Shown: piece by piece, positions 25,025 to 33,379 of the stretch
How the letters are laid out: every line of letters begins with the position of its first letter
How positions within the stretch are numbered: position 1 is the first letter of the stretch
Origin: a bacterium
GTDB taxonomy: Bacteria > Vulcanimicrobiota > Xenobia > Xenobiales > JADMJV01
Length of the DNA: 50,361 nt
Assembly: GCA_018780265.1 (NCBI GenBank)
Contig: JADMJV010000001.1
Location: 1 to 50,361 of the forward strand
Direction of reading: 5' to 3'
Notes under the pieces: model-generated
The model's input: only the letters and a program-made list of their open reading frames with translations
Database searches by the model: none
What the model was told of the DNA's origin: nothing
Program-made: the position numbers and the translations under genes

Positions 25025-25945
25025 TTGAACGCTTTGGTTGGATTGAAATCCGGGGGATGGAATGTGGCCCTCCCTACCCGCTACCGTGAGTCCACGCGCC
25101 CTGCCCAACAGGTTCAGCGCGTCATCCAGGGTGACCGGTTTGAGTCAAGCGCGCCAACGTCCCCGGCCCCTAAGGCGGAGAGTGCGCCCGTCCGCACTCG
25201 GTCCGGCTACTATGATGCCGTCGGCGACCAGACCGCCAGTCGCAAATACTACGGCGATACCGCTCGTTTCGAGGCCATGGCGCCGGCCCAACTGTACGAC
25301 GAACTGAGCTCCCTGGTCGGCGGCACACACAAGCCGCTCGACTATGATCCCGAGCTTTACCTTTATCCTGAAGTCGACCGACACAAGGACGGCAACCTCT
25401 ATTGCATTTACTCGGGAGACGGTCCCAAGTTGCCCACCGACATTGCCGATGATAAACCGCTCCAAGAGGGCGAATTCAATTGTGAACACGTGGTTCCTCA
25501 GTCCTGGTTTAAGAAGAAGAAGGCTCCCAAGGGCGACCTTCATCACCTTTACGCTTCCCAGTCGGAGTGCAATTCGCTGCGCGGCAATGCCCAGTATTCC
25601 AACGACGTGGACTCGGGCCAACCGTTGCTGGCCTGTGGCGTGTTGGACCAGTCCGACAATGAGTTCGAGCCCAAAGCCGGTAAAGGCGAAACGGCACGCT
25701 CGGTGCTTTACTTCTTACTGCGATATCCAGGGGTGATTGGCGACAACCGTCAGGAATATGGTCCCAGTGACCTGCCGATGTTGCTGCAGTGGCACCGGGA
25801 CAACCCGCCCACCGAGTACGAACAGCACCGCAATCAAACCATCGAGAAGTTGCAGGGCAACCGCAATCCCCTGATCGACTTTCCGGAGTTGGCGGACAGG
25901 ATCGATTTTCAGCGCGGACTGGGCATCGTCGCTCGCAAGAGGTAA
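25025..25945 (+). CDS. endonuclease I family (EndA/NucM-like) nuclease without signal peptide
   Basis: 306-aa His-Me finger nuclease, normally a periplasmic or extracellular DNase. Visible motifs are CEHVVPQS with catalytic His155 (152-159) and DLHHLYASQSECNSLRGN with Asp171, His173 and His174. The N terminus has no Sec signal; instead about 35 residues lead to GDRFESS (36-42) and a Pro/Ser/Ala linker, echoing the GDSFTLS and GDSVTIG leaders of the C11 proteases. Start is TTG 25025 with GGAGG at 25014-25018, exactly the arrangement of the SGNH gene; the ATG at 24869 would give a peptide overlapping the divergent gene. It is separate from xthA. Likely exported by a non-Sec route. Confidence 0.88.
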   Translation: MNALVGLKSGGWNVALPTRYRESTRPAQQVQRVIQGDRFESSAPTSPAPKAESAPVRTRSGYYDAVGDQTASRKYYGDTARFEAMAPAQLYDELSSLVGGTHKPLDYDPELYLYPEVDRHKDGNLYCIYSGDGPKLPTDIADDKPLQEGEFNCEHVVPQSWFKKKKAPKGDLHHLYASQSECNSLRGNAQYSNDVDSGQPLLACGVLDQSDNEFEPKAGKGETARSVLYFLLRYPGVIGDNRQEYGPSDLPMLLQWHRDNPPTEYEQHRNQTIEKLQGNRNPLIDFPELADRIDFQRGLGIVARKR

Positions 25946-25946
25946 C

Positions 25947-26477
25947 TCAGGCGAAGGCCTTGAGAAAGGCCACGATGATGACTCCGGTTACTGATACGTA
26001 GAGCCAGACAGGCAGGGCGATGCGACCGAATTTTGGGTGCATTTCAAACTTGCCGGTGAAAGCCAATGCGAAGGTGCTCAAGATGACGGGCAGCACCAGA
26101 ATGGATAGCCCGACGTGGCTGGCCAGAATGCTCAGATAGACAATCCGGATCCAGCCCAGCTGCGGAAACTTTGTGTCACCGTGGAGTGCGTGGTAGGTGA
26201 TGTAACTGACCAGAAAGAGGCTGGAAAACAGCAGCGCCTGCAGCATGTGGGCCTTGTGCCGGGACACTTGCCGGGCGCGAATGCGGCGCCAGCCTTGAGC
26301 CAGATGGTAGGCGCTGAGTCCGTTGAAGAAGGCATTGAAGTAGGGTAGATAGGTCACCCAGGCTTGCTCCTGGCCGACCACGGGCTTAAAGTAGATCAGC
26401 CAGAGAAGAAATGAAGCGGCAGCCACACTGGCCACCAGGCTGCCCACATAGGTAATGGGATGAACACGCTCACTCAC
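25947..26477 (-). CDS. DUF420 (YozB/CtaM-like) membrane protein
   Basis: 176-aa integral membrane protein with about five helices and the conserved histidine-containing segments of the DUF420 family (SYITYHALHGDTKFP, ASHVGLSILVLPVI). Relatives are linked to heme-copper oxidase maturation, but no oxidase gene is near. Start is GTG at 26477, overlapping the divergent gene start by 18 bases, so the two 5' ends share promoter DNA that is also coding. An unusual head-to-head overlap. Confidence 0.85.
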   Translation of the reverse strand: MSERVHPITYVGSLVASVAAASFLLWLIYFKPVVGQEQAWVTYLPYFNAFFNGLSAYHLAQGWRRIRARQVSRHKAHMLQALLFSSLFLVSYITYHALHGDTKFPQLGWIRIVYLSILASHVGLSILVLPVILSTFALAFTGKFEMHPKFGRIALPVWLYVSVTGVIIVAFLKAFA

Positions 26478-26981
26478 AATGTTTTCGGTTACGGCTCTCT
26501 ACTCTGGAATCCTGGCTTTGCCTACCTTCAGGTTGGCAAAGTGTGGCTGCCCAACTGGTCGCGTCGCTTTTGGCAGGGCTCCACCGACCACCGGGGCACG
26601 GCTGACTTTCCCGGACTGGTGTGCACCCTGGTGCCCAACCCGGGCCAGGGGTGCTGGGGCCTGGCCTATGTGGTGGCCGACTCGGAATGGCCCGAGATTC
26701 GCGCCCAACTGGACTATCGGGAGAAGGATGGATATGAGTTGCGTGCCCTATGTGCACGTGGCGATGCCGGGGAATTGCAGTGCTGGACTTACGTGGCCGA
26801 CGCCCACAATCCGTCCTACCTGGGCGAGCGACCTGTTCATGAGCTGGCCTGGCGGATTTCGCGGGCAGCCGGTGAGAGCGGTGCCAATGCCGATTATGTG
26901 TTGCGGCTGCACCAGACCTTGCTGGAACTGGATATCGAAGACCCTCACGTGGCCGAATTGGCCACCCGCTTGACGCTCTGA
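26460..26981 (+). CDS. gamma-glutamylcyclotransferase, ChaC-like
   Basis: 173-aa GGCT-fold protein. It begins VFGYGSLLWNPGF, the substrate-loop motif of the ChaC branch, followed by DHRGTADFPGLV, a likely catalytic acid in LDYREKDGY, and the Trp/Tyr residues common to the family. ChaC enzymes release 5-oxoproline from the gamma-glutamyl bond of glutathione. A predicted hydantoinase/oxoprolinase, which could consume 5-oxoproline, is encoded at 28359 on the other strand, but the two are not in one operon. ATG 26460; overlaps the DUF420 start head to head. Confidence 0.9.
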   Translation: MNTLTHNVFGYGSLLWNPGFAYLQVGKVWLPNWSRRFWQGSTDHRGTADFPGLVCTLVPNPGQGCWGLAYVVADSEWPEIRAQLDYREKDGYELRALCARGDAGELQCWTYVADAHNPSYLGERPVHELAWRISRAAGESGANADYVLRLHQTLLELDIEDPHVAELATRLTL

Positions 26982-26989
26982 CCGTATCG

Positions 26990-27556
26990 TCAAAGAGCTG
27001 ACTCTTCGGGATACAGGTCGGCCAATGAAAACTGGCCGCCAGCAAAAGAGATTTCGATGGTGGAATCTCGGCCAGCGCTCTTGGTGTATAGCCAGGCATT
27101 AGGAGGATGACGGCGATAATGCTCCACTAACTCCTCCTCTTGATGGATGAGCAGATAGTCCTGCAAGGATGGTATTTGTTGGTAAGATAGGAACTTCGCC
27201 CCGCGGTCATAGGCCATCGTGTTAGGCGAAAGTACTTCGATGATCAGAGAAGGGTTCAAGACAACGTCCTTTTCATCGTCGGCGAATACCGTTTGCCCGC
27301 AAATCACGCTGACGTCGGGATAGAAGAATCGATTGCCCACACGAACTTTCAGGTCGCTGGGATAGATTCGACAGGAACTCTTCCGCAATCGCGGTCCCAG
27401 CGTCATAATTGCGTTGGCGACAATTAGATTGTGACGTTCACTCGCCCCGGCCATGGCCAAAACTGCCCCGTCGACGTATTCACTCTTGAATTCCGCCGAG
27501 CGCTCGCGAGCGAGATACTCCTCAGGTGTCAAATGCGCTTGTGGAGCGGATGCCAT
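26990..27556 (-). CDS. Uma2-family restriction-endonuclease-like protein
   Basis: 188-aa PD-(D/E)XK fold protein of the Uma2 (DUF820) family. Features are the N-terminal LTPEEYL start, EYVDGAVLAMAGAS, Asp81 in FYPDVSV, Glu107 in LIIEVLSPNT with the downstream Asp and Lys, and LQDYLLI. These proteins occur in many copies in filamentous and soil bacteria, with unknown substrates; nuclease activity is predicted, not shown. ATG 27556 is preferred over the upstream ATG at 27622. Convergent with the ChaC-like gene. Confidence 0.88.
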   Translation of the reverse strand: MASAPQAHLTPEEYLARERSAEFKSEYVDGAVLAMAGASERHNLIVANAIMTLGPRLRKSSCRIYPSDLKVRVGNRFFYPDVSVICGQTVFADDEKDVVLNPSLIIEVLSPNTMAYDRGAKFLSYQQIPSLQDYLLIHQEEELVEHYRRHPPNAWLYTKSAGRDSTIEISFAGGQFSLADLYPEESAL

Positions 27557-27692
27557 CGAGGAATTTTCCGGCCGGGGCCAGTTGACACCTCTATCGATAC
27601 CACAGAGCCCGCGGAGGGACAACAGTTCTCAGTGGTTGATGCGCGCCCCCTGGCCTTGCATGAATCGGGCATGAGGCTCAGGCTCGTAAATG

Positions 27693-27716
27693 AAAAAAGG
27701 CCCGCCGGAGCGGGCC
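27693..27716 (-). terminator. rho-independent terminator, minus strand
   Basis: Read on the minus strand, GGCCCGC (27716-27710) and GCGGGCC (27705-27699) form a perfect 7-bp stem with a 4-base loop followed by six T residues. It lies about 23 bases after the stop of the PilP-like gene on that strand. Confidence 0.82.
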
Positions 27717-27738
27717 CATAATTCGGCTTGATTTCAAG

Positions 27739-28281
27739 CTACTTCTTCATGGCGCCAAATTCGTCATCAATTTTGATGGGGAACTTCTTGTCCTTGAAGC
27801 TAAAGGTCACTTTCTTGGCGGTGATGGAGGCCACCTTGTAGTCCCCTAGCTTGTCCCCTTGCTTGACGATGAAGGTCGTGTTGGGGCTGACAACGATGGC
27901 TCGATTGCCTTTGGCCGACAACAGGATACCCTTCACCGTAACCTCGGGAGCTACAATCACGGGAGCGGCGTCGCCGGGAGGAGGGATGGTCTTCGAGCCA
28001 TCGTCAGGGCCTTTTTCTGGACCCTTTTTATCGGTAGGGGCAGCAATCGGTGGGGGGCCGGCGGTTTCGGCGGGGGCGCCACCCGGTACAAACGGGTCAC
28101 GGCTCACCTTGGGTTTGGGCGCGGCGCCCGGGGTGGGTAGTCTTTCTGCAGGCGGCTTGGCGGCAGGTGCGGCTGTCTCTTTAATGACCACGGTTTCTTT
28201 TGCACCTTGGGGAGGTTGCGCCCAGGCCAGGCAAGTGACGGCGACGGCAGCGGTAGCTACGGTCAGCAAAGTCTTCTTCAT
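27739..28281 (-). CDS. secreted PilP-like protein
   Basis: 180-aa exported protein with a Sec signal (MKKTLLTVATAAVAVTCLAWA), a long Pro/Ala/Gly-rich linker (about 25-105) containing RDPFVPGG, and a C-terminal domain of about 65 residues (VKGILLSAKGNRAIVV.. VKQGDKLGDYKVASITAKKVTFSF). This resembles PilP or GspC-type periplasmic domains, which bridge the inner-membrane platform and the outer-membrane secretin in type IV pili and type II secretion. No other pilus gene is present nearby, so its role is uncertain. ATG 28281; followed by a terminator, so probably monocistronic. Confidence 0.7.
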   Translation of the reverse strand: MKKTLLTVATAAVAVTCLAWAQPPQGAKETVVIKETAAPAAKPPAERLPTPGAAPKPKVSRDPFVPGGAPAETAGPPPIAAPTDKKGPEKGPDDGSKTIPPPGDAAPVIVAPEVTVKGILLSAKGNRAIVVSPNTTFIVKQGDKLGDYKVASITAKKVTFSFKDKKFPIKIDDEFGAMKK

Positions 28282-28358
28282 TGAGGCACTCCTATCATAG
28301 CGATATTCCGGGTGCTGGAACTTGCCCGGACTAACTTTCGGTCGCTCTTATTTTCCGG

Positions 28359-30323
28359 TTATTCCTCATGTTCCTCTTCAGAAGCAAGAGATTCCATGGT
28401 TAAGCTTCCGTCTGGGGCCATGCGAGCTCGCCAATTTGGCGGTAACCATAGGGTTCCGTCCATTCTGTCAAGACGGGCCGGACCGGCAATCCAGGGGCCG
28501 GGATAGTCTGCGTAGACCATGATTTTGCCTCCCACGGGGGGGAGCCCCCAGTACGCCTCCTCTTCACGGGGAGGGGGCAGGGGCTCCCGGTTGACCGGCT
28601 CAGCCGCAACATCGGCCCGTTGCACGCGCGCTCGCACCAGGCTGGACACGACCTCCAGCGGCTGTCCTGGCCTTTGATAGCCAAAACGGCGCTGGTGAAG
28701 ACGCTCAAAGCGTCCCTCCAGGTTAGGGCCGGCGGCCAACCACAGGCTGCTGCCCTGACCCTGGTAGCGCACCTCCCAGAGGGTGGCCCATTCCACCCGG
28801 CCGTCGGGAGCCGCCCGCCGCAATTGGGCGCAGGCAGTGGTTTTCCACTCCCGCAGTTCCTCTACCAGTTCCGGTCCGTACGGCCGTGCCCAGCTGTGCT
28901 GCAGTTCGGCCTGCCAGGGAGCCAGCATGGCCCCCTGGGCGCAGAGCAGGCCCGGTTGAGCCGGAACCAGCACCCGCCGAATTCCCAGCATTTGGGCCAG
29001 GGCCGCAGCGTGACTTCCGCCTCCCCCTCCGTAGGCCATCAGGACAAATTGACGAGGGTCGTAGCCTCGTTCCAGACTGATCAGCCGGAGAGCCTGGCCC
29101 ATATTGTGTTCGGCCAGAGTTACCACGGCTGCGGCCACCTCCAGGAGCGGGAGCCCCAAGGGGTCGGCCAGAGCCTGCAAGGCCTGTCGACTGGCGTCCA
29201 CTCGCAGGCACAGGCGACCGCCGGCCAGTTGCTGGGGCAGTCTGCCCAACAGCAACAGCGCGTCGGTAACGGTGGCCGGCCCTCCCTGTCCGTAGGCGGC
29301 CGGTCCTGGCTGGCTACCGGCCGATTGGGGTCCAACCTGCAGCAATCCGCCGGCGTCCAGGCTGGCCATCGAGCCGCCACCTGCACCCACCGTGTGAATG
29401 TCCACCTGGGGGCAGCGGAAGGGCAGGCCCCCCAGTGAACTTTCATCCAGGTAGGGCAATTGACCGTCGCATAGGGCCACGTCGCTGGAAGTTCCACCAA
29501 CATCCACCGTCATCAGGCGCTGGATGCCCAGGCCCTGGGCGATGCGCCAGGCCCCTTGCAGGCCTGCTGCCGGTCCCGAGAGCAGGCAGCCCACCGCCCT
29601 GTCCACCGCTTGTTGAGGGCGGCACACACTGCCGCTGGAACGAACAACCCACAGGTCCTTGCCCACGGGTTGTTGGGAAAGGTTGGCCAGATAGCGGTCC
29701 AGGCTGGGGGCCACGTAGGCCTGTAATACCGTGGTGCTGGCCCGTTCGTACTCTTTGGGCTGGGGATCGACCCGATGGCTCAAGGCAGGCTGCCAGCCAG
29801 ACTCACGCAGGACCTGGTCGAGCAGCAGTTCGTGAACGGGATTTTGATAGGCAAAGAGCAGGCAGACGGCCACGGCTTCTACCTGAAGCATCTTCAGTTG
29901 GTGAACCAACTGCTGGCAAGACTCCAGGCTGAGGGGGCGCAACACCTGTCCGCTGGCATCGATCCGTTCGTCCACCTCCAGGCACAATTCGGGGGGCACC
30001 AGAGTGGGTCGTTCGGGTGGCAACAGGGCATACAGGTCCAGGCGCTCGCCTCGACCCAGCCTGAGCAGGTCGCCAAAGCCGGCCGTGGTCACCAGGGCCG
30101 TGCGCGGACCTTTGCGTTCCAGGGCCACGTTGGTGGCGGCCGTGGTCCCGTGACTGAGCACACACTCGGTCACTTCCAGTTCTTGCAGTCCGGCCAGAAT
30201 ACCCGGAGAGGGGTCGGGTCGCGAGGTTGGGCGCTTGAGGCGCAACCAACCCCGCTTTGGATCGGCCACCACAAAATCGGTGAACGTTCCACCCACGTCT
30301 ACCCCTACCAGGATTTTAGTCAA
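28359..30323 (-). CDS. hydantoinase A / 5-oxoprolinase A-type ATPase
   Basis: About 654 aa; N-methylhydantoinase A / acetone carboxylase beta-like protein of the ASKHA superfamily, hydrolysing cyclic amides or oxoproline-type rings with ATP. Motifs are GVDVGGTFTDF at residues 6-16, SHGTTAATN, TVDVGGTSSDVALC, GAGGGS and AYGGGGGSHA. The start is TTG 30323, overlapping the ATP-grasp stop by eight bases (CTTGACTAA); ATG 30362 would add about 13 residues. The usual partner subunit B (HyuB) is missing from this window, which is unusual. Last gene of the minus-strand ATP-grasp operon; a role in degrading or recycling the operon's product is possible. Confidence 0.86.
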   Translation of the reverse strand: MTKILVGVDVGGTFTDFVVADPKRGWLRLKRPTSRPDPSPGILAGLQELEVTECVLSHGTTAATNVALERKGPRTALVTTAGFGDLLRLGRGERLDLYALLPPERPTLVPPELCLEVDERIDASGQVLRPLSLESCQQLVHQLKMLQVEAVAVCLLFAYQNPVHELLLDQVLRESGWQPALSHRVDPQPKEYERASTTVLQAYVAPSLDRYLANLSQQPVGKDLWVVRSSGSVCRPQQAVDRAVGCLLSGPAAGLQGAWRIAQGLGIQRLMTVDVGGTSSDVALCDGQLPYLDESSLGGLPFRCPQVDIHTVGAGGGSMASLDAGGLLQVGPQSAGSQPGPAAYGQGGPATVTDALLLLGRLPQQLAGGRLCLRVDASRQALQALADPLGLPLLEVAAAVVTLAEHNMGQALRLISLERGYDPRQFVLMAYGGGGGSHAAALAQMLGIRRVLVPAQPGLLCAQGAMLAPWQAELQHSWARPYGPELVEELREWKTTACAQLRRAAPDGRVEWATLWEVRYQGQGSSLWLAAGPNLEGRFERLHQRRFGYQRPGQPLEVVSSLVRARVQRADVAAEPVNREPLPPPREEEAYWGLPPVGGKIMVYADYPGPWIAGPARLDRMDGTLWLPPNWRARMAPDGSLTMESLASEEEHEE

Positions 30324-31719
30324 GAATGAAAGTTGGCACCACTCCGCCGCCAGCTGTGACATTGCACAGCGCGGTGGCTGACAGGCGGGTCAGCAGACCT
30401 TCTACTTCGCCTTTGAAGATGAAGGGGTCAAGGTCCACGCTATACTCGGCCCAGTGGACGGTTTTTCCATCCCAGGTGGGATAGACTTCACGCGACACTT
30501 CGACTTTGTTCTGCACCAGGTAGAAACTTTCCAACGAGGTCTGGATGGCTTGGTCCCATTCGTCGTCGTTGAGTTCCCAGCCCACAAAGATACCCTTGCC
30601 GCCATATTCGTCGTTGGGTTTCATGACCAACTGGCGCCGATTTTTGCGAATCCAGTCGAGGAGTTCGATGTTGCGTCCTTCCACGTCGGTGGTGCGGCCG
30701 TCGGCCACCCGTCGCGTCCACGGCACGTGGGTATAGATCGCAAACAATTGCTCGGGACTCATGCCGTCCTGGTAGACAGGGTCGGTGATCAGCGCAAAGA
30801 TGGCTTTCTTATGCAAATACTTGGCCCGGAAGTTGTTGACCATGCAGATTTTGCGGTCACGGTAGGCTTCCCAGACCGGCTTGGCTACGTCGTAGCGCTC
30901 CAGGAATTCGGTGGTGAGCAGGCGTCGATAGACCAGATTGATGGCTTGCCCCTCAAAGCTGAGCTTTTCGCCGTCGTAGTCCAGTTTGCGCGGGTCGGCT
31001 ACCACGCATTGATAGCCCCGACTGTTGAAGAAGCGGCGGAAGATCTCGAATTCGTGCCGGGTAGGCAGGCCTTCGTAGTCAACGATGCCGATCACCGGCT
31101 TGTCGATGCCTCCCCAGGTCTTGTAACACTCGACCAGATTGTTGAGCAAGGTCTCACTGGTGTAGAGAGGTTGACAGGGGAACTCGCGGATAAATTCTTT
31201 CATCACCGAGGTGGACAGAAATACGTCCTGCATGACGTCGTTATAGCCGATTCCCGCAGGCGATTCGGCATTGTATTCCACAAAGCGAACTTTGCCGCCC
31301 AGCATAAAACTGTCCAGGCGCGAGGTTACCGAGAACTCAGGATAGCCGGGGTCGACGGCGCACAGACGCCTTTCGTCTTCGGACAGCCCCAGCGCATCTT
31401 GCAGTTCAGGCTGAGCCTGAATTCGTGGCGCCAGCACGTTGCAGGCACCCACCACGCCGCGGACGGCGGAGTTGAGCAGATCCAGTTGCTCGCGGCCACA
31501 AAAATGAGGACGCAGGAACGGGCACATGAGGCGCTCGCCAAAGACGGCTCCCCGGCTGTGCATGTGCTGTTGCAGGTCCTGGGCGAACTCGGCCAGATCC
31601 TCTCGCTCCAACAGTGAATTGTAGTAAGAGACCGCTTCGAGACGATGGGCCTCGCGGGCCGCGGCCGCCAGGGCTGCATCGACTCCATCGGAACGAATGG
31701 GCTTCATGTGAGTGGGCAT
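30316..31719 (-). CDS. circularly permuted ATP-grasp ligase (glutathionylspermidine synthase-like)
   Basis: 467-aa predicted carboxylate-amine ligase. The segments RLDSFMLGGKVRFVEYNAESPAGIGYND (about 133-160), VMKPNDEYGGKGIFVGWE and RLSATALCNVTAGGGVVPTF match the permuted ATP-grasp type seen in glutathionylspermidine synthase relatives. Such enzymes form amide bonds using ATP. ATG 31719 follows the upstream stop by one base, with GAGGA about nine bases upstream inside the end of the neighbouring gene. The downstream gene overlaps by eight bases. In other genomes this gene usually sits beside a second, RimK-like ATP-grasp; here that partner (31721-32623) is broken. Confidence 0.85.
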   Translation of the reverse strand: MPTHMKPIRSDGVDAALAAAAREAHRLEAVSYYNSLLEREDLAEFAQDLQQHMHSRGAVFGERLMCPFLRPHFCGREQLDLLNSAVRGVVGACNVLAPRIQAQPELQDALGLSEDERRLCAVDPGYPEFSVTSRLDSFMLGGKVRFVEYNAESPAGIGYNDVMQDVFLSTSVMKEFIREFPCQPLYTSETLLNNLVECYKTWGGIDKPVIGIVDYEGLPTRHEFEIFRRFFNSRGYQCVVADPRKLDYDGEKLSFEGQAINLVYRRLLTTEFLERYDVAKPVWEAYRDRKICMVNNFRAKYLHKKAIFALITDPVYQDGMSPEQLFAIYTHVPWTRRVADGRTTDVEGRNIELLDWIRKNRRQLVMKPNDEYGGKGIFVGWELNDDEWDQAIQTSLESFYLVQNKVEVSREVYPTWDGKTVHWAEYSVDLDPFIFKGEVEGLLTRLSATALCNVTAGGGVVPTFILD

Positions 31720-31720
31720 G

Positions 31721-32623
31721 CTATTCCGTCCTCATCTTTTTGGGCTTCCCCGCCTTTGGCGGAGGGTTTTGGCTGGGTATCGTTCGCCGAATTAACTCTG
31801 TAGCGCAACTTTCCACCACGCGCTCAAAAGCCTCCTCGCCCAGGCTCCACCATTCCAGGTCGGGGACCAGATGGAGGTCGCTCAACCACAGTTTGGAGCG
31901 ATGCCAGGCGAATTCTAGCCCGGTCAGATTTAGGTCGATTTTGGCCTGCAATCGGGCGGTTGCCTGTCGGGCTGGTTCGACCAGGGCCGGGTTGGCCTGG
32001 CGATAACGCCCGCTCAAGGGGTCGAAACCGAGGATCTCAAGATGTTGTCCGGCCACAACGACCAGCACGTGCTCGGCCTCGCTGAAATCGGGTTGGACGA
32101 CCATCAATTCATGGCCACTTTTTCCGTAAGCTTGCCACAACTCGCCCAGGCCCGACACTTTGTGGACAGGTCCCTGGCCCAGTTGCAGCGAGCGCAGACT
32201 GGCCGGCAGTCCCACCTGTCGCAAATATTGTTCCCAGGGCATCGGATAGGCCAGATTGCCCAGGTCGTCGGCTTCAACCCCGGGTGGATGGGCCTGATGA
32301 GGGAGCAGCAGGGTAGGGGGGCAGTGGACGCGGGCCAACAAAGCCAGTTGAGCCAGTCCAACTCGGTCCAAATCGCGTAAAGCCGGGGTGGGAGTGCATT
32401 AAACCCCCAGCCGCGATTGCTGCTTTATGAGGGATTCAAAGTACCCCACCTTTGACTAGATCCTGTCGACCAGCAGCCGGTAGGGGGACCTGTCCATGGC
32501 CTCCACGCCGGAAACGATAATGGACTCGCCGTGCAGGCCGGCCTGGCGAGCGTTGAGTTCGGCCAGTAAGGCAGGGGGGAAGGTCTCTTCGCGACCGTGC
32601 ACTATGCCAAGTAGTTGTGACAT
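31721..32623 (-). pseudogene. disrupted RimK-like ATP-grasp gene
   Basis: The N-terminal piece (32623-32456, 55 codons, ATG start) reads QLLGIVHGREETFP..ALLAELNARQAG.., ending LLVDRI then TAG. The C-terminal piece (about 32386-31721, another frame, no ATG, TTG at 32371) reads LLLPHQAHPPGV, LAYPMPWEQYLRQVGLPASL, then HKVSGLGELWQAYGKSG and a metal-binding-like region ending LHLVPDLEWWS. Together they match one ATP-grasp protein, with about 60 residues of the middle missing and a frame change between. The C-terminal piece is still tightly coupled to the intact ligase (stop one base before its ATG). A surviving short product from the C-terminal piece cannot be excluded. Confidence 0.7.
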
Positions 32624-32668
32624 CAAGGGTTGCGGGTTCGTCCCGGGCAGAAGGCAGTCCTTTGTGAC

Positions 32669-33379
32669 CTATAACAGGTGATTGACCATGGTTCGCCAGG
32701 TGGGCCAGTCGTGGATGTAGGCTGCGTCCCAGATGTCCAATCGATAGGGGACCTGGAGGTGAGCCAAAAGAGAAGCCAGTCTTTGCGTGGGTGGTAGGCA
32801 AAAGTCGTGGGCTCCCACCGCCAGGCGAAATTCGACCTGGCGGAGTTGGTCCAGATAAGGGCCGGGTTGAACCCCCGCCAGGTAGGCAATGGGATTAAAA
32901 AAGTAGGCGGGTGGGTCATAGCTGTCGTCCAGATTCTTGCTCACGTCAAAGTCCCCCGACATGGCCACCACCCGGTTTACCCGGCCCGGATGCCGGGCCG
33001 CAAAATTGGCAGCCTGAAAGGCCCCAAAGCTGGTGCCGGTGGCGATCAAAAAGGGGTTGTGGTTGTGGCGGCGCAGCAGGGGCAGGAATTCGTCCAGGAG
33101 ATAGCGCTCGTAGCGCTCGTGCTGGGCCAGCACCTGGCTGATGGGAAGTTCAAAGTTGTACCAGGTTTCGTTGTCGATGCCGTCGACGCAGAACAACTGC
33201 AACCAGCCCCTCTCCAGGGGTTCGCGCAGGGCTTCTATCATGTGGAAGTCCTCCCATTGGAAGAAGCGTCCACGGCTGGTGGGAAAAACCAGGACTGGGG
33301 CGCCTCCGTGGCCGTAGGCAAGCGCTTCCATAGGGCGCTCCAGGTGGGCGCTCCATTCCTTCCAGTAGTGTCGCTGCAT
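32669..33379 (-). CDS. alpha/beta-hydrolase esterase
   Basis: 236-aa esterase of the alpha/beta fold. The nucleophile elbow GTSFGAFQAAN puts Ser117 as nucleophile; candidate acid and base are Asp192 (GAHDF) and His223 (YIHDWPTW). No signal peptide. This type is often encoded beside ATP-grasp ligases, where it could release or hydrolyse an ester-bound intermediate. ATG 33379 overlaps the STAND stop (TGATG), indicating coupled translation; the longer frame is spurious. Following DNA (32668-32624) leads to the broken ATP-grasp gene. Confidence 0.85.
   Translation of the reverse strand: MQRHYWKEWSAHLERPMEALAYGHGGAPVLVFPTSRGRFFQWEDFHMIEALREPLERGWLQLFCVDGIDNETWYNFELPISQVLAQHERYERYLLDEFLPLLRRHNHNPFLIATGTSFGAFQAANFAARHPGRVNRVVAMSGDFDVSKNLDDSYDPPAYFFNPIAYLAGVQPGPYLDQLRQVEFRLAVGAHDFCLPPTQRLASLLAHLQVPYRLDIWDAAYIHDWPTWRTMVNHLL

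Noticed and set aside
28620..29438. 272-codon plus-strand frame opposite the hydantoinase
   Set aside because: Mirror of the well-supported hydantoinase gene, with no motif of its own.
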